Made by a program: the position numbers and the translations under genes
Notes under the pieces: generated by a model
Seen by the model: the letters and a program-made list of their open reading frames with translations, nothing else
Told to the model about the DNA's origin: nothing
The model's database searches: none
Assembly (NCBI GenBank): GCA_018894445.1
Contig: JAHIPJ010000075.1
Location: 1-6,339, forward strand
Direction: 5' to 3'
Source: Actinomycetota bacterium
GTDB lineage: Bacteria; Actinomycetota; Humimicrobiia; Humimicrobiales; Humimicrobiaceae
DNA: 6,339 nt
In this document: positions 1 to 6,339 of the stretch, piece by piece
Position numbering within the stretch: the first letter of the stretch is position 1
Layout of the letters: every line of letters begins with the position of its first letter

Positions 1-810
1 GGCTTTTTTTATAATCCTTTTCTGGATATGGGGGATTTCTTCCGGATCCATTTCAATTCCCAGATCACCTCTGGCTACCATAACAGCGTCAGCTGAATTT
101 AAAATACTGTCAAAATTATCGACTGCTTCATTTTTTTCAATCTTTGCAATAACCATTGCATGACTTTTCTTACCGCTTATTACTCTTTTGATTTTTTCTA
201 TATCATAAGAATTTCTTACAAAAGATTGGGCTATGAAGTCTACTTCCAGTTTTAAACCAAGATTTAAAAATTCCAGATCCTTTTTGGTAACCGAATCCGC
301 ACTTATAGGTACACCCGGAATATTGATTCCCTTATGGGAGTTCAGCAGTCCCCCGGTTATAACTTCACAAACAGCTGACTTTTTGGGTATATTAATATCC
401 AGCACTTTGCACTCAATCAAACCATCATCGATAAAAATACGGCTGCCCTTTTTAATATCTTCTATAAATTTATCATAAGTAACCTTAATTATATTATTTA
501 TACCGGAGTGACTATAATCTTAATTATTGGCTACAGTAAAAATAACTTTTTGTTTTCTTTCCAGTCTTATCTTATTTTTTAAATCACTGACCCTGATTTT
601 AGGGCCCTGCAAGTCCAATATTATTGCTGTGTTTCTTTTAAATTCCTGTGAAACCCTTCTGATTTTTTCCACTATTTCCATAACCTCTTCGGAGTCACAG
701 TGGGAAGTATTTATCCGGGCTATGTCCATCCCGCCAGTTATTAGCCCTCTTAAAATATTTTCTTCTTTACTCGCAGGTCCAATAGTACAAATTATTTTGG
801 TCTTTCTCAT
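1..810 (-). pseudogene. pyk: Pyruvate kinase, N-terminal 270 codons, interrupted by an in-frame stop; runs off the left edge
   Basis: Pyruvate kinase transfers phosphate from phosphoenolpyruvate to ADP, giving pyruvate and ATP in the cytoplasm. The start is the ATG at 810, because family homology begins there (MRKTKIICTIGPAS). An upstream in-frame ATG at 837 would only add residues that lie inside mazG. Visible family landmarks are R32, N34, S36 and H37, then D66 and GPKIR at 69-73. After the break come the B-domain IDDG at 127-130, NIPGV at 163-167, the catalytic-lysine segment AKIEKNE with K223 and E225, and ARGDLG with the metal-binding D249. Codon 97 is TAA (520-522). The same frame continues with good homology to base 1, so this is a nonsense change and not a frameshift. 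The usual NFSHG reads NTSHC here. Full-length enzymes have roughly 470-590 residues, so the C-terminal part is missing from the window. The gene overlaps the mazG stop by ATGA. As written it encodes a 96-residue fragment that would be inactive. A sequencing error is an alternative. Confidence 0.9.
520..522 (-). other. In-frame TAA stop at codon 97 of pyk
   Basis: The minus strand reads GCC AAT AAT TAA GAT TAT AGT in the pyk frame. Upstream residues end with VIFTVANN. Downstream residues resume in the same frame with DYSHSG and then the conserved VTY and IDDG segments. The stop lies in a loop at the start of the B domain, where length and sequence vary between pyruvate kinases. Almost any residue could have stood here. 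A single substitution from AAA, GAA, CAA, TAT or TAC would produce it. Confidence 0.9.
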
Positions 811-1646
811 GACAGCTCTCTTTTTGCAATTTCCCATAACTTGTCTTTTTCTTTCAGCGGCAGTTTTTTAAAATCCAAATTATTTTCATCAGTATATTTC
901 TCCATAAAATTAAATCTTCTTATAAATTTTTTACTTGCTTCATATAGGCTTTCTTCACAATCTACGCCTAAATGCCTGCTGAAATTTATTATACTAAAAA
1001 GGACGTCTCCGATTTCGTCAAATACCTGGGTTTTTCTGCCTTCCCTTACTTCTTTTTCAAGTTCAGTCAGCTCTTCTTTTATTTTGTCAAATATATCAAT
1101 TGCCTTATTCCAGTCAAAACCCAATCTCGAAGCTCTATTTTGAATTTCAGAAGCATAATGGAGAGACGGTAGGGACCTTGGGATTCCTCTAAAAATTGAA
1201 TCAGGTTTTTTAAATTTCTCTTTTCTTTCTTTTTTCTTGATATCCTCCCAGTTTGCCAATATCTCATCGCTACTGTTTAAAGTCATTCCCTGAAAAACGT
1301 GAGGATGCCTTCTTATCAACTTCTTTATAATGCTTCGCAGTACTTCACTTATATTAAACTTTTTATTTTCAGCTGCAATCTGGCTGTGAAAAACTATTTG
1401 AAGCAGCAAGTCACCTAATTCTTCTTTAAGTCCCTTATAATCATCATTCTCAATACTTTCAACAGCCTCATAAGTTTCCTCTATCAGATTTCTTTTAATC
1501 GTTTTATGATTTTGTTCCCTGTCCCACATACATCCTTCAGGGGATCTGAGTTTTTTCATTATATCCACCAAAATAGCAAATAGTTTGCTGCTGTCATTGA
1601 TTTTGTCTATATTTTCAAGATCACTGCCGTTCAACTTGAATTTCAT
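807..1646 (-). CDS. mazG: Nucleoside triphosphate pyrophosphohydrolase MazG
   Basis: MazG hydrolyses (d)NTPs to the monophosphate and pyrophosphate. In known homologues it cleans unusual nucleotides from the pool and lowers (p)ppGpp stress signals. The 279-residue length fits the two-domain family (E. coli about 263). The N-terminal MazG domain shows CMWDREQ at 39-45, the metal-binding EETYE at 56-60 and EELGD at 75-79, then RRHPHVF at 112-118. The C-terminal domain repeats the all-alpha pattern with EELTELE at 191-197 and DEIGD at 210-214. Both sets of acidic metal ligands are therefore kept and the enzyme should be active. The ATG overlaps the foldase TGA as ATGA. A GAGGA ribosome binding site sits 6 bases upstream, inside the foldase tail. 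The gene ends with TGA overlapping the pyk start. It looks intact and is the only undamaged gene downstream of mfd. The first ~20 residues are poorly conserved in the family, so the exact start rests on the overlap and the ribosome binding site. Confidence 0.95.
   Translation of the reverse strand: MKFKLNGSDLENIDKINDSSKLFAILVDIMKKLRSPEGCMWDREQNHKTIKRNLIEETYEAVESIENDDYKGLKEELGDLLLQIVFHSQIAAENKKFNISEVLRSIIKKLIRRHPHVFQGMTLNSSDEILANWEDIKKKERKEKFKKPDSIFRGIPRSLPSLHYASEIQNRASRLGFDWNKAIDIFDKIKEELTELEKEVREGRKTQVFDEIGDVLFSIINFSRHLGVDCEESLYEASKKFIRRFNFMEKYTDENNLDFKKLPLKEKDKLWEIAKRELS
816..820 (-). promoter_or_regulatory. Weak ribosome binding site for pyk, within the end of mazG
   Basis: GAGAG lies 5 bases before the ATG at 810. 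It is a modest match, so pyk translation probably leans on ribosomes finishing mazG at the overlapping TGA (807-809). It supports the start at 810 over the ATG at 837. Confidence 0.45.
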
Positions 1647-1652
1647 TCGCTT

Positions 1653-1657
1653 TCCTC
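1653..1657 (-). promoter_or_regulatory. Ribosome binding site for mazG, within the foldase tail
   Basis: GAGGA sits 6 bases before the mazG ATG at 1646. It is made by the Glu-rich codons at the C-terminal end of the foldase, so the acidic tail and the initiation signal share the same bases. This supports the ATGA-overlap start. Confidence 0.6.
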
Positions 1658-2271
1658 TTCGGTTTCGATATCGGTGTTATCTTCAGCTCCGGTATCGGTA
1701 CTATTCAATGTTCCTTCCACATCTGTAAAATACTCAATATTAACCTCTTCTATTAATGAAAAAATAAAATCCTCCCATTTTTCCGCCTTATGTAGATTCA
1801 ACAGGTATGCGTTTATGTATTCTTCAACTTCATCAAATTTCTGGATATATTCTTCCTCACGGTTAGTAGCCTTTATAATATGAAATCCATACTCTGTTTC
1901 AACAATCCCGCTTACTTCTTCTATATCCAGGGCAAACAATGCTTCTTCAAATTCCTCAACCATCTGACCTTTACTTATATAGCCCAGATCTCCACCATTC
2001 TCACCGCTTGTTCCGTCATCTGAATATTGCCTGGCCAGATCTTCAAAATCTCCGCCATCCTTTAATTTATCCTCCACCACTTTTATTTTTTCTAGAGCTT
2101 CCTCTCTTCCCTCTTCGGTCTCTTCAGAATTATCTTCTACCCACGGGAATATGGCCAGAATATGGCTTGCTTTAACCCTGGCTGGAACTAAAAATAATGT
2201 ATTTTTATTATCTTCATAATATTGTTTTACTTCCTCTTCAGTTACAATAACATCTGCAGTGCCTTTGTTAT

Positions 2272-2274
2272 AAT
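2272..2274 (-). other. Frameshift point in the foldase gene (one base missing)
   Basis: On the minus strand the codons read AAG ATT ATA ACA AAG in the upstream frame and reach TAA at 2242-2244. The downstream PPIase frame reads TAT AAC AAA GGC ACT from 2272. The -1 frame has its own stop just upstream (TAA at 2278-2276), so the change must fall between about 2278 and 2242. Restoring ATT TAT AAC gives K-I-Y-N-K-G-T-A-D-V, which fits the family pattern of a K-L-Y-x-K-x-T-A-D-V stretch. One T lost from a TTT run explains it best. Confidence 0.75.
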
Positions 2275-2696
2275 CTTACTACTTAATAATTGACTCCTGA
2301 GTACACCTTCCAGAAATCTTTTATCTATACCCTTTTCTTTCAAATATTTTTCAAAATCTTTTTCTGAAGGATAAGTATCCATTAATAATTTTACCTGCTC
2401 ATTAACTTCTTCATCGGTTACAGTTATGTTATTTTCTTCCGCATATTTTTCAAGCAACTTTATTATAATAAGTGAATCAATTATATCTACTTCCAACGCG
2501 TTTAATTTTTCTTCATCTGAAGTTATTTCCCCACTTGTATCCTGACTTTTTATAGAATTCATATAAGCATCTACTTCTTTTTGCTTTATCTTAATTCCAT
2601 CCACTTTGGCTACCGTCTTACTGCAGCCAGTAAACAAAAAAACAAAAACGAAAATCAATAGCATAATTATACAGATAACGCTCCTCTTCAATCTTT

Positions 2697-2703
2697 ACCT
2701 TCT
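2697..2703 (-). promoter_or_regulatory. Ribosome binding site that fixes the TTG start of the foldase
   Basis: AGAAGGT lies 5 bases (AAGG core 6 bases) before the TTG at 2691. The first in-frame ATG is codon 10 (2664); using it would remove the basic residues of the lipoprotein signal. The site lies in the 28-base gap after the mfd stop. Confidence 0.65.
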
Positions 2704-2719
2704 TTCTTTTTATTGAATA

Positions 2720-5700
2720 TTATATGAAACTCATTATATCATTTAGACTGCTTAAGACTAAATCTAAATCAATATTTTTACTGACTTTTTTTATTATTAT
2801 TTGTTTCGAAACCGGTTCGTACGACAGATCCTTATTCTTTCTATTCATTTCTCTGGCCCTGCTCTGAGACATATCAACTTTTTTCAAGTAAATTCCCTTC
2901 TCACGGGAGAAAATAAATTTCTCTATCCTGGCTTTTTTAAGTAAATATTTTATTTTCGCTATATTTACAAGATTATCTACCACCAGTGGCGCTTTTTTAT
3001 ATCGCAATTTCATGTTCTTCCTGACCTGGTCTATTTCACTAAGACTTTTTGCATTTCCCAATACCTTATAAATGTTAACTCTGTCTCTTTCACTTTCAAT
3101 ATAACTTTTTGGGATATAGGCACTTACTGGCAGATCAATTTGAACATTAATATCCTCTTCAATCTTTTTACCTTTAAGTTTTTCAATCTCTTCTTTTACT
3201 ATCTGACAGTACATATCAAAGCCCACACTATTTATGTGACCATGCTGCCTTGGACCCAATATTTCCCCTGCTCCTCTTATTTCCAGGTCTCTCATTGCTA
3301 TATTGTATCCTGAACCAAGGTCGGTATATTCTTTCAAAGTCTTAAGCCTTTGAAACGCAGGAAGACTTAGATTTCCCCTGCCAGGATAGAATAAATAAGA
3401 ATAAGCTCTCTCAGAAGACCTACCCACCCTGCCCCTCAACTGATATAGCTGAGATAATCCAAACAGATGTGAATTTTCAACTATTAATGTATTTACATTT
3501 CCAATATCCATTCCGGATTCTATTATTGAAGTGGTCACCAGTATATCGTATTTTTTATTTATAAAATCACTCATTATTTTTTCTATCCTGCTGCCGTCCA
3601 TTTGGCCATGAGTCAGGGCAACTCTTGCTTCGGGAACTAATTGCTGCAGCTGGATTTTCTTATTTTCTATACCAGATATTCTATTGTATACATAATATAC
3701 CTGCCCTGCCCTGGCTAGTTCCCTTTCTATAGCTCTTCTTACAACCTGATAGTCAATCTCACCCACAAAAGTTTCTATTGGGTTCCTACCCTCCGGATGA
3801 GTTTCAATTAATACAATATCCCTGACTCCTGTAAGAGACATATACAGTGTCCTGGGAATAGGTGTGGCACTTAAGGTTAGTACATCTACTTCAGTTTTTA
3901 ACAACTTTATCTTTTCCTTGCTTCCGACTCCAAATTTCTGTTCTTCATCTACAATTATAAGACCCAGGTCTTTAGGCCTTATATCTTCCTGGAGGATACG
4001 ATGTGTTCCAATTATCATATCTATTTTGCCATCATTAAAATCTTTCACTATGTCCTTTTGTTTTTTTCTTGCTCTAAATCTGCTTAAGACTTCTAAAATG
4101 ACAGGGTAGTTTTTATACCGCTCGCTGAAGGTCTGGTAATGCTGATCAGCAAGAATCGTGGTCGGGACCAGCATCAGAACCTGTTTCCCATTTTCTATTG
4201 CCTTAAAAGCTGCCCTTACAGCAACCTCGGTTTTCCCGAATCCTACATCTCCAATTACCAGAGTGTCCATTGGTTTAGGTTTGCGCATTGCATTCTTTAC
4301 ATAATTTATGGCTTTAATTTGATCAGGGGTTTCCTTAAACGGAAATAAATCTTCTATCTCCTTTTGCCAGGGGCTATCAGCAGGAAATGCATAACCACTG
4401 GTGGAATCTCTCTCAGCATATAATTTAGCAAGGTCAATAGTAAACTTATAGACAGATCTCCTGACCCTTCTTTTAAGACTATCCCACTGTTTAGAATTAA
4501 GAGGCGTTACTACCGGTTTTTTTGCCCCAATATATTTACTGATGCGGTCAGCCTGCCAGGTTGGAACATATAACTTATCATTATTTGCATATTCTATAAA
4601 AAAATATTCTCTTTTATAACCACCAATCTGCTTTGAGATAATATCAATATATTTTCCAATACCATGGTTTTTATGAACTATATATTCCCCGGGCTCAAAA
4701 TACTCAAACTCACTACCGGTAGAAATCTTTTTTTCAGAGATCTGATACTGCATTTGGTCATAAATATCCAGTTCCCCATATAATGAAACATCCCTGGACT
4801 GGTAACCCCTGTATAACCTGCTGTTTGAGATACTGGCAACACCTGCCCTGAGTAAATTATATTTAACTTCAACTCCGGTTCTTAAATAGTTATAGGATAT
4901 GGAACTGCCTAAAAATAATTCTTCTATCTTCTTTCTTCTTATACTTCCATCAATAGAAATAATAACCTTCTTGCCGCTTTTTAAATCTTTTTTTATATTC
5001 CTTATAAAAACAATGGAATTTCCAAAACTTTTTTTCTGCCTGGTTATTTTCTGCAAATTAAATTCACTTTTACTGGTGGCCTGTTCTTTGGTGGAAACTA
5101 TATTTAATTTTAAATAAAAATCCTCTTTTTCCAGAAAATCTTTTTTCACCAGATAAGAACTCGCAATTTCTTTGCTTGCAGTTGCCAGAATATCTTTATC
5201 TCTATCAAACACCTTATGAAGAATATCAATATCGCTTCTTATTTTCAGATAAATTTCTATTGGATCACAAAATATGACTGCAAGTTTTGGAATATTCTTC
5301 TTTAGCAAATCAATAAAAGAGACCATCTTTTCAGGTAGTTTTATGCTGCCTATCTCTTTTATCTTCCAGGGATTTGTATTTGGAATAATAGAGATTTTAT
5401 CCAATTTCTTTATCAGCTTCTGGCTTGAAATATCATAAAATAATATTTTTTCTACTTCATCTCCAAGAAAATCAATCCTTGCAGGATTCTCGCCAGCTAT
5501 ATCAAAAATGTCAACGACTTCTCCTCTTATACTGAATTCTCCCCTATCATAAACCCTGTGTACCCTCTCATAACCGCTGTCAGTAAATTTAGATATCAAC
5601 TGGTCCCTATCATATTCACCGCCAGCCAATATTTTTATACTTTCCAGTCTATCTACTTTGGATTCTGGCATTAAATTTAGCAAAGAATTACTGGTAGCAA

Positions 5701-6094
5701 TAACAAAAAATGGACTGGTGGAGCTATTAATATTCGATAAGTTTTTAACGATATTAAGCCTTCTTGTAAGGTTTTCTGCAGCAGTAATTTTATTTTTATA
5801 GAAAATGCTATTTCCAAGACTGGGAAAGTTAAATGTTTTAACCTCTGGAATAGTACAATTTATTTCCTTTTCCAGCTCACAAGCTCTCTCCAGGGTCGAT
5901 GTAATTACCAGAACCGGTATATTAAAAGACTTTAAAAAAGCACTTATTATAAAAGGCCAGATATTCTCATCAGCAATCAAGGTATCAAGACTGACACCTT
6001 CACCTTTTTTATCTTCAGTATTTGCTCTTTCATATTTTTCTATAAACTGCTGCCACTGCTTTTCACTTGTATAATTATTTAAAAACATCTTCAT
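2720..6094 (-). CDS. mfd: Transcription-repair coupling factor Mfd
   Basis: Mfd binds RNA polymerase stalled at DNA damage, pushes it off with an ATP-driven translocase and recruits UvrA for nucleotide excision repair. At 1124 residues it is near the usual length (E. coli 1148). The UvrB-like N-terminal part includes RGEFSIRG at 184-191 and FLGDEVEKI at 209-217. The CarD-like RNA polymerase interaction domain lies at about 465-525, with GEYIVHKNHGIGKY at 469-482. The motor core shows Walker A GDVGFGKT at 615-622, GTHRI at 696-700, the DEEQ box at 716-719, LSATPIPRTL at 741-750, SIIESGMD at 856-863 and QLRGRVGR at 885-892. The translocation motif (GSGYNIAMRDLEIRGAGE) is at 927-944. A TRCF C-terminal domain follows from about 985. 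The reading frame has no break. The ATG at 6094 abuts its AGG, whereas the ATG at codon 3 (6088) has an AGGA 5 bases upstream and may be the real start. It is the first gene of the operon. Confidence 0.97.
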   Translation of the reverse strand: MKMFLNNYTSEKQWQQFIEKYERANTEDKKGEGVSLDTLIADENIWPFIISAFLKSFNIPVLVITSTLERACELEKEINCTIPEVKTFNFPSLGNSIFYKNKITAAENLTRRLNIVKNLSNINSSTSPFFVIATSNSLLNLMPESKVDRLESIKILAGGEYDRDQLISKFTDSGYERVHRVYDRGEFSIRGEVVDIFDIAGENPARIDFLGDEVEKILFYDISSQKLIKKLDKISIIPNTNPWKIKEIGSIKLPEKMVSFIDLLKKNIPKLAVIFCDPIEIYLKIRSDIDILHKVFDRDKDILATASKEIASSYLVKKDFLEKEDFYLKLNIVSTKEQATSKSEFNLQKITRQKKSFGNSIVFIRNIKKDLKSGKKVIISIDGSIRRKKIEELFLGSSISYNYLRTGVEVKYNLLRAGVASISNSRLYRGYQSRDVSLYGELDIYDQMQYQISEKKISTGSEFEYFEPGEYIVHKNHGIGKYIDIISKQIGGYKREYFFIEYANNDKLYVPTWQADRISKYIGAKKPVVTPLNSKQWDSLKRRVRRSVYKFTIDLAKLYAERDSTSGYAFPADSPWQKEIEDLFPFKETPDQIKAINYVKNAMRKPKPMDTLVIGDVGFGKTEVAVRAAFKAIENGKQVLMLVPTTILADQHYQTFSERYKNYPVILEVLSRFRARKKQKDIVKDFNDGKIDMIIGTHRILQEDIRPKDLGLIIVDEEQKFGVGSKEKIKLLKTEVDVLTLSATPIPRTLYMSLTGVRDIVLIETHPEGRNPIETFVGEIDYQVVRRAIERELARAGQVYYVYNRISGIENKKIQLQQLVPEARVALTHGQMDGSRIEKIMSDFINKKYDILVTTSIIESGMDIGNVNTLIVENSHLFGLSQLYQLRGRVGRSSERAYSYLFYPGRGNLSLPAFQRLKTLKEYTDLGSGYNIAMRDLEIRGAGEILGPRQHGHINSVGFDMYCQIVKEEIEKLKGKKIEEDINVQIDLPVSAYIPKSYIESERDRVNIYKVLGNAKSLSEIDQVRKNMKLRYKKAPLVVDNLVNIAKIKYLLKKARIEKFIFSREKGIYLKKVDMSQSRAREMNRKNKDLSYEPVSKQIIIKKVSKNIDLDLVLSSLNDIMSFI

Positions 6095-6339
6095 CCTAAA
6101 TTTTCTATAACCATTGTAATGAACAATTATATAAGAAAATAATTAAAATATCCTTCCAGAGTGCAAGCATTAATTTTCTTCATAAATTCTGGACGAATAA
6201 AAAAATTAAAAAACTTTATAAGGAAAAATAGAGAACTAAAAAGATAAAAGAAAGTCAATCACAATTAATCATAAATATAAAATAAAAACAAGATAAAGGG
6301 CAAAAATACAGGCTTTTTTAGTTATATTTATTCATAGCA
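6095..6339. other. Non-coding A/T-rich region upstream of mfd
   Basis: These 245 bases hold no convincing coding frame on either strand and no tRNA- or rRNA-like sequence. They contain several T-runs (as read on the minus strand), the candidate TATAAT at 6126-6131, and a 6-base inverted pair TCCAGA/TCTGGA (6155-6160 and 6188-6193). I see no strong G/C stem followed by a T-run, so no terminator is called. The upstream gene lies beyond the right edge. Confidence 0.6.
6126..6131 (-). promoter_or_regulatory. Possible -10 box upstream of mfd
   Basis: A perfect TATAAT lies about 32 bases before the mfd ATG and would give a leader of roughly 20-25 bases. No good -35 box is present at 16-18 bases upstream (the bases there read like AGGATA), and no TG extension is seen. 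TATAAT is easily met by chance in such A/T-rich DNA, so this is only a candidate. Confidence 0.3.

Larger units (their letters stand above)
1643..2691 (-). pseudogene. Lipoprotein foldase with SurA_N-like and PpiC (parvulin) domains, PrsA/SurA-like; broken by a one-base frameshift
   Basis: This is a predicted membrane-anchored chaperone and peptidyl-prolyl cis-trans isomerase that would help exported proteins fold. Adding one base near 2272-2274 restores a 349-residue protein. Residues 1-23 form a lipoprotein signal: MKR, a long hydrophobic core and the lipobox FTGC with Cys23. The SurA_N-like helical region follows (about 28-140: AKVDGIKIKQKEVDAYM, then LRSQLL near 131-136). The parvulin domain spans about 170-275, with SHIL at 176-179, DGTSGENGGDLG near 226-237, M244, F248 and YGFHIIKA at 268-275. 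H177, M244, F248 and H271 match the usual active-site positions. The C-terminal ~27 residues are an acidic, low-complexity tail. Without the extra base, translation stops at 2242-2244 after the N-terminal region, and the PPIase half has no good start of its own. The TTG start at 2691 is chosen because it follows a ribosome binding site and keeps the whole signal peptide. The gap after mfd is 28 bases. The choice between PrsA and SurA naming is open. Confidence 0.88.

Noticed and set aside
520..522. Reassignment of UAA to an amino acid
   Set aside because: mfd ends with TAA exactly where family homology ends, and no TAA occurs inside mfd or mazG, so UAA acts as a normal stop here.
527..871. 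Plus-strand open frame of 114 codons opposite pyk and mazG, and similar plus-strand frames at 841-1143, 1674-1883, 1939-2175 and 5805-6074
   Set aside because: They lie antisense to genes with clear family homology, have Ser/Phe/Leu-rich translations typical of antisense frames in A/T-rich DNA, and show no recognisable domain.
2242..2278. Programmed -1 ribosomal frameshifting in the foldase gene
   Set aside because: No X XXY YYZ slippery site is present, no strong downstream stem or upstream Shine-Dalgarno-like stimulator is visible, and the family normally uses a single frame.
6127..6183. 18-residue minus-strand frame (MKKINACTLEGYFNYFLI) upstream of mfd, a possible leader peptide
   Set aside because: It has no ribosome binding site, no run of regulatory codons and no attenuator hairpin after it, and the candidate -10 box overlaps its stop.
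6155..6193. TCCAGA/TCTGGA inverted pair as an operator or hairpin
   Set aside because: There are only 6 paired bases around a 27-base loop, which is expected by chance in this length and is not followed by a T-run.
6230..6258. TTGACT (6253-6258, minus strand) as a -35 box
   Set aside because: The 16-19 base spacings lead to TTCTCT- or TCTCTA-like sequence, not a plausible -10 box. TATAAA further down is too far away.

Overview
The window is an AT-rich stretch of bacterial chromosome in which every recognisable gene lies on the minus strand, reading from the right edge to the left. The order of transcription is mfd (transcription-repair coupling factor), a lipoprotein foldase of the SurA_N/PpiC (PrsA/SurA-like) type, mazG (NTP pyrophosphohydrolase) and pyk (pyruvate kinase, cut off by the left edge). 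The low G+C, Lys/Ile/Asn-rich proteins and the lipobox-type foldase fit a low-GC, possibly anaerobic lineage. An mfd-foldase-mazG neighbourhood is known, in variants, from Firmicutes-like and some actinobacterial genomes. The sequence alone does not fix the taxon.

Layout: 6095-6339 is a non-coding, A/T-rich leader with at most a weak promoter in front of mfd. mfd fills 2720-6094 and appears intact (1124 codons). After a 28-base gap comes the foldase at 1643-2691, which starts with TTG behind a good ribosome binding site. mazG (807-1646) overlaps the foldase stop by ATGA, and pyk (1-810) overlaps the mazG stop by another ATGA. The close packing indicates one operon with translational coupling, joining DNA repair, envelope protein folding, nucleotide-pool cleaning and the last step of glycolysis.

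Two of the four genes are broken as written. The foldase needs one extra base near 2272-2274 to join its chaperone-like N-terminal half to its PPIase domain. pyk carries an in-frame TAA at codon 97 (520-522), with well-conserved pyruvate kinase sequence on both sides. Both lesions fall inside or at the edge of the same 10-base word, TAAGATTATA on the minus strand, and I found that word nowhere else in the window by eye. This is the one signal the ordinary annotation does not explain. Sequencing or assembly error, real decay and a shared local cause all remain possible. I see no mobile element, CRISPR array, RNA gene or defence system. Apart from the two lesions this is a housekeeping region.
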